DNA of 8,114 nucleotides from NCBI GenBank assembly GCA_937868245.1, contig CALMMI010000156.1, positions 1 to 8,114 on the forward strand. Reading direction: 5' to 3'. The position numbers were made by a program, and so were the translations under genes. Positions 6,469-8,114 of the stretch are shown piece after piece. The stretch is from an uncultured Ignavibacteria bacterium. GTDB taxonomy: Bacteria > Bacteroidota > Ignavibacteria > Kapaibacteriales > UBA961. The notes beneath the pieces are model-generated. The model was not told where the DNA came from. It made no database searches and saw nothing but the letters and a program-made list of their open reading frames with translations. Every line of letters starts with the position of its first letter. The stretch's first letter is position 1.

Positions 6469-7701
6469 CTACTCCCTCACAAACGGCTTAAACCACGTTT
6501 CACCAATACCGATAGTAACACTAAATCGTCCGAACATTTCTTGAACCAAACCGTTACCGGTAGCACCACGAGTGCCTCCGGTTACTGCGCAATCCATCAT
6601 TGCTGTGCCGCCAACAGGGATTTGCATACCAAAAGACGCAAAATATTCGTTGATTCCCGCTCCGTTAAGTGTGTAATACAATTGATTGTACCCACCGCCT
6701 ATATTGAATGCAATTCTATCAGCAAACGCTGTTCCAGGTGCAAAGGATGCAAGGCGCGAAATTCCAAAACTGAGTCTTTGTGCCGTACGGAACTGTGCTT
6801 TACCCGGACGGTAATTGAAAGATGAGAAATCTTGCATTTCACCATCTAAAGCAAACAAAAACTTACCGGATTTATACGACGCACCCACACCGATACTCGT
6901 TGGCATAGGCGTGGAAAAATCTTGTTTGATTGTTGTATCACTCGACGTCTCACTTGAACTAAGTGTGCTGTACCGTAGTTCACTTGTTCCGTGAAGTGAT
7001 GCGTATGATGACATTGCCAAACCAATCTTAAAATTATCAAGTGGAGTATAAAGCAGACCCGCCTTAAAACCTGATCCCTTGAAATTATCATTCCGTTGAT
7101 TGATTGAAATATATGATTCGGATGTATAAAGTATTGTTTCGATAATCGAATTGGTTTTACCGAATAGTCCGACTGCTGCTACTCCAAATGAAAGATTATC
7201 AACAATTTTAAACGCACCGCCGATATATCCTGCTGTAATTCCACCAGCTCCACTTGCATCAATCTCACCACCGATAGTATTGCCGTTTGCAACAATGCTT
7301 GTTGGAGTTGTGAGTGAATAATTAACAGAACTGTAAGGATAAAACCCAAAACTGGCTGCTATGCCGAGTGAAGTATCTATAGAGAAAATTGCGGCGATAC
7401 CTTCAAGCTTGCCGTTGTTTTGTCCGATTGTTGAACTTCCGTTGGTAACAGATTGCTGATTAAATCTGAAACCGCCTTGGAAACGTGTGGTCTTTACGAT
7501 TCCCCATGCAGCCGGGTTTACAAAATTGACAGCATAGTCGGAAGGTACTGCTATTTGCGTACCGCCCAGACCATCGTAGGATGCACCAAGAGTGTTACGC
7601 AAGTCTCCAATGCCGAACATGGTGTAGTTAGAGCCGCCCTGAGCATGAAGTCCGGTGGATGCAGCAGCTAACAAAAAGAGAAGGATGAGTGTTTTTTTCA
7701 T
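6469..7701 (-). CDS. Outer-membrane beta-barrel protein, FadL/OMPP1-like
   Basis: The product is 410 residues when started at the ATG at 7701, which begins MKKTLILL and gives a normal signal peptide cut after A20 (LHA before Q21). The upstream in-frame ATG at 7728 would add nine residues ahead of the signal and is less likely. After the signal come 'MFGIGDLRN', 'GLGGTQIA' and an N62-P63-A64 motif, the usual N-terminal pattern of FadL/OMPP1-type barrels in Bacteroidota. The rest is alternating amphipathic strands rich in Gly, Ser and aromatics, ending with 'VTIGIGETWF' (395-404), resembling a final membrane strand. Length fits a barrel of roughly 14 strands. FadL proteins pass hydrophobic molecules across the outer membrane; the substrate here is unknown. 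A PorV-like role is possible but not supported. No strong ribosome site is seen; the gene has its own terminator. Confidence 0.92.
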   Translation of the reverse strand: MKKTLILLFLLAAASTGLHAQGGSNYTMFGIGDLRNTLGASYDGLGGTQIAVPSDYAVNFVNPAAWGIVKTTRFQGGFRFNQQSVTNGSSTIGQNNGKLEGIAAIFSIDTSLGIAASFGFYPYSSVNYSLTTPTSIVANGNTIGGEIDASGAGGITAGYIGGAFKIVDNLSFGVAAVGLFGKTNSIIETILYTSESYISINQRNDNFKGSGFKAGLLYTPLDNFKIGLAMSSYASLHGTSELRYSTLSSSETSSDTTIKQDFSTPMPTSIGVGASYKSGKFLFALDGEMQDFSSFNYRPGKAQFRTAQRLSFGISRLASFAPGTAFADRIAFNIGGGYNQLYYTLNGAGINEYFASFGMQIPVGGTAMMDCAVTGGTRGATGNGLVQEMFGRFSVTIGIGETWFKPFVRE

Positions 7702-7740
7702 GGATAATTTTTCTAAATCAAAGTGCAATATAGAGAAATA

Positions 7741-7764
7741 TCGCGTAGGGACAAAATATTGATG
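7741..7764. repeat. Degenerate single copy of family 1 palindromic unit
   Basis: CGTAGGGACAAAATATTG within this stretch matches the forward unit at 250-271 closely (CGTAGGGACGAAATATTG). The left half of the mini-stem has decayed, so the hairpin would be weak. It lies 40 bases upstream of the start of the leftward barrel gene, within its likely leader or promoter. The flanking spacer (7702-7740 and 7765-7843) shows nothing else I can name. Confidence 0.6.
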
Positions 7765-7843
7765 TGGATTTATAGGTGTAAATGGTTATCAAAAAATACA
7801 TACTTCACACAGTAAATGTTAATTCAATACTCTTGTTACGCTA

Positions 7844-7993
7844 CTTGGGACGATGCCCCAAGCTTTGGTGTGCAAGCCCTTCAGGCTATCCAATTCTTTG
7901 AGAATAGTTTCACAATAAATACATCATTAATTTTGTTGTCCTAACAGTCAGGCTGAAGGCCTGTAACACCATAGCTTGGGGTAACACCCCAAG
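7844..7993. repeat. Palindromic repeat block C, family 2 (two inverted units)
   Basis: Two family-2 units face each other. The forward unit has its palindrome at 7844-7862 (one A-C mismatch in the stem) and partner hairpin at 7875-7887. The reverse unit has partner hairpin 7949-7963 and palindrome 7975-7993. In the last palindrome the usual C-G pair next to the loop is T-A, a change on both sides that keeps the stem. The units are more diverged from each other than blocks A and B are, and are separated by about 60 AT-rich bases without recognisable content. Confidence 0.8.
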
Positions 7994-8029
7994 TTCAATG
8001 GCAAAGGACAAATTCCCGGTATCCCAAAT

Positions 8030-8113
8030 AAAAAAAGGCTTACGAAAAAACCACCTTCCTGAAAAGTGCAAGCACCAATCAGCCGAATTGAAGATGAATT
8101 ATTTTCGTAAGCC
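8030..8113 (-). terminator. Long-looped inverted repeat with T-run, probable terminator of a gene beyond the right edge
   Basis: GGCTTACGAAAA at 8037-8048 pairs perfectly with TTTTCGTAAGCC at 8102-8113. On the minus strand the stem is followed by seven T (complement of 8030-8036), as in a terminator. The 53-base loop is unusually long and contains a small GTGC-aa-GCAC stem (8066-8075). The gene it would serve is not in the window. A small structured RNA is an alternative. Confidence 0.55.
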
Positions 8114-8114
8114 C

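Noticed and set aside
6541..7091. Open frames opposite or overlapping the barrel gene
   Set aside because: Shadows of a well-supported barrel gene; no domain pattern or ribosome site.
7702..7728. Upstream in-frame start for the barrel gene
   Set aside because: It would place nine residues including Asp and Glu before the KK-hydrophobic signal peptide; the internal ATG at 7701 gives a normal signal sequence.
412..7993. Insertion sequence with transposase
   Set aside because: No transposase-like frame lies in or beside any block, and no target-site duplications could be recognised; the blocks are too short to be autonomous.

Overview
The window most likely comes from a member of the Bacteroidota/Chlorobiota side of bacteria, possibly Ignavibacteria or Kapabacteria (placement inferred from gene style, not from a marker gene). 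The supporting signs are a giant secreted protein with a type IX secretion (T9SS) C-terminal sorting domain, stacked choice-of-anchor-D and cohesin-like domains, a FadL-like barrel ending in an aromatic 'WF' strand, weak Shine-Dalgarno sequences, moderate G+C, and spacers full of short palindromic repeats.

Layout: positions 1-680 hold no convincing gene but several structured repeats: a nested hairpin (120-184), a four-unit nested palindrome (195-361) and a three-unit composite repeat, block A (412-628). A 1398-residue secreted von Willebrand A / WD40 / Ig-like / cohesin-like / T9SS protein is encoded leftward (4877 to 681). A 496-base AT-rich spacer separates it from a divergent small lipoprotein gene (5374-6015), which ends at a long hairpin terminator (6036-6076). 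Block B (6170-6388), a near copy of block A, lies between this gene and a convergent leftward outer-membrane barrel gene (7701 to 6469) with its own terminator (6399-6439). The right end has a degenerate copy of the first repeat family (7741-7764), an inverted two-unit version of the second family, block C (7844-7993), and a long-looped inverted repeat that looks like the terminator of a leftward gene beyond the edge.

All three genes encode envelope or secreted products: a surface-delivered multidomain protein, a lipoprotein and an outer-membrane barrel. They do not form an operon: the first two are divergent and the last two convergent. A joint function cannot be shown from the sequence.

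No defence system, CRISPR array, tRNA, rRNA or transposase gene is visible. The most unusual content is the pair of structured repeat families. Both show paired changes in their stems and defined unit orientations, as in REP/BIME elements. The second most unusual feature is the VWA plus eight-blade WD40 architecture in a T9SS cargo protein, whose propeller segment is AT-richer than the sampled ends of the gene.
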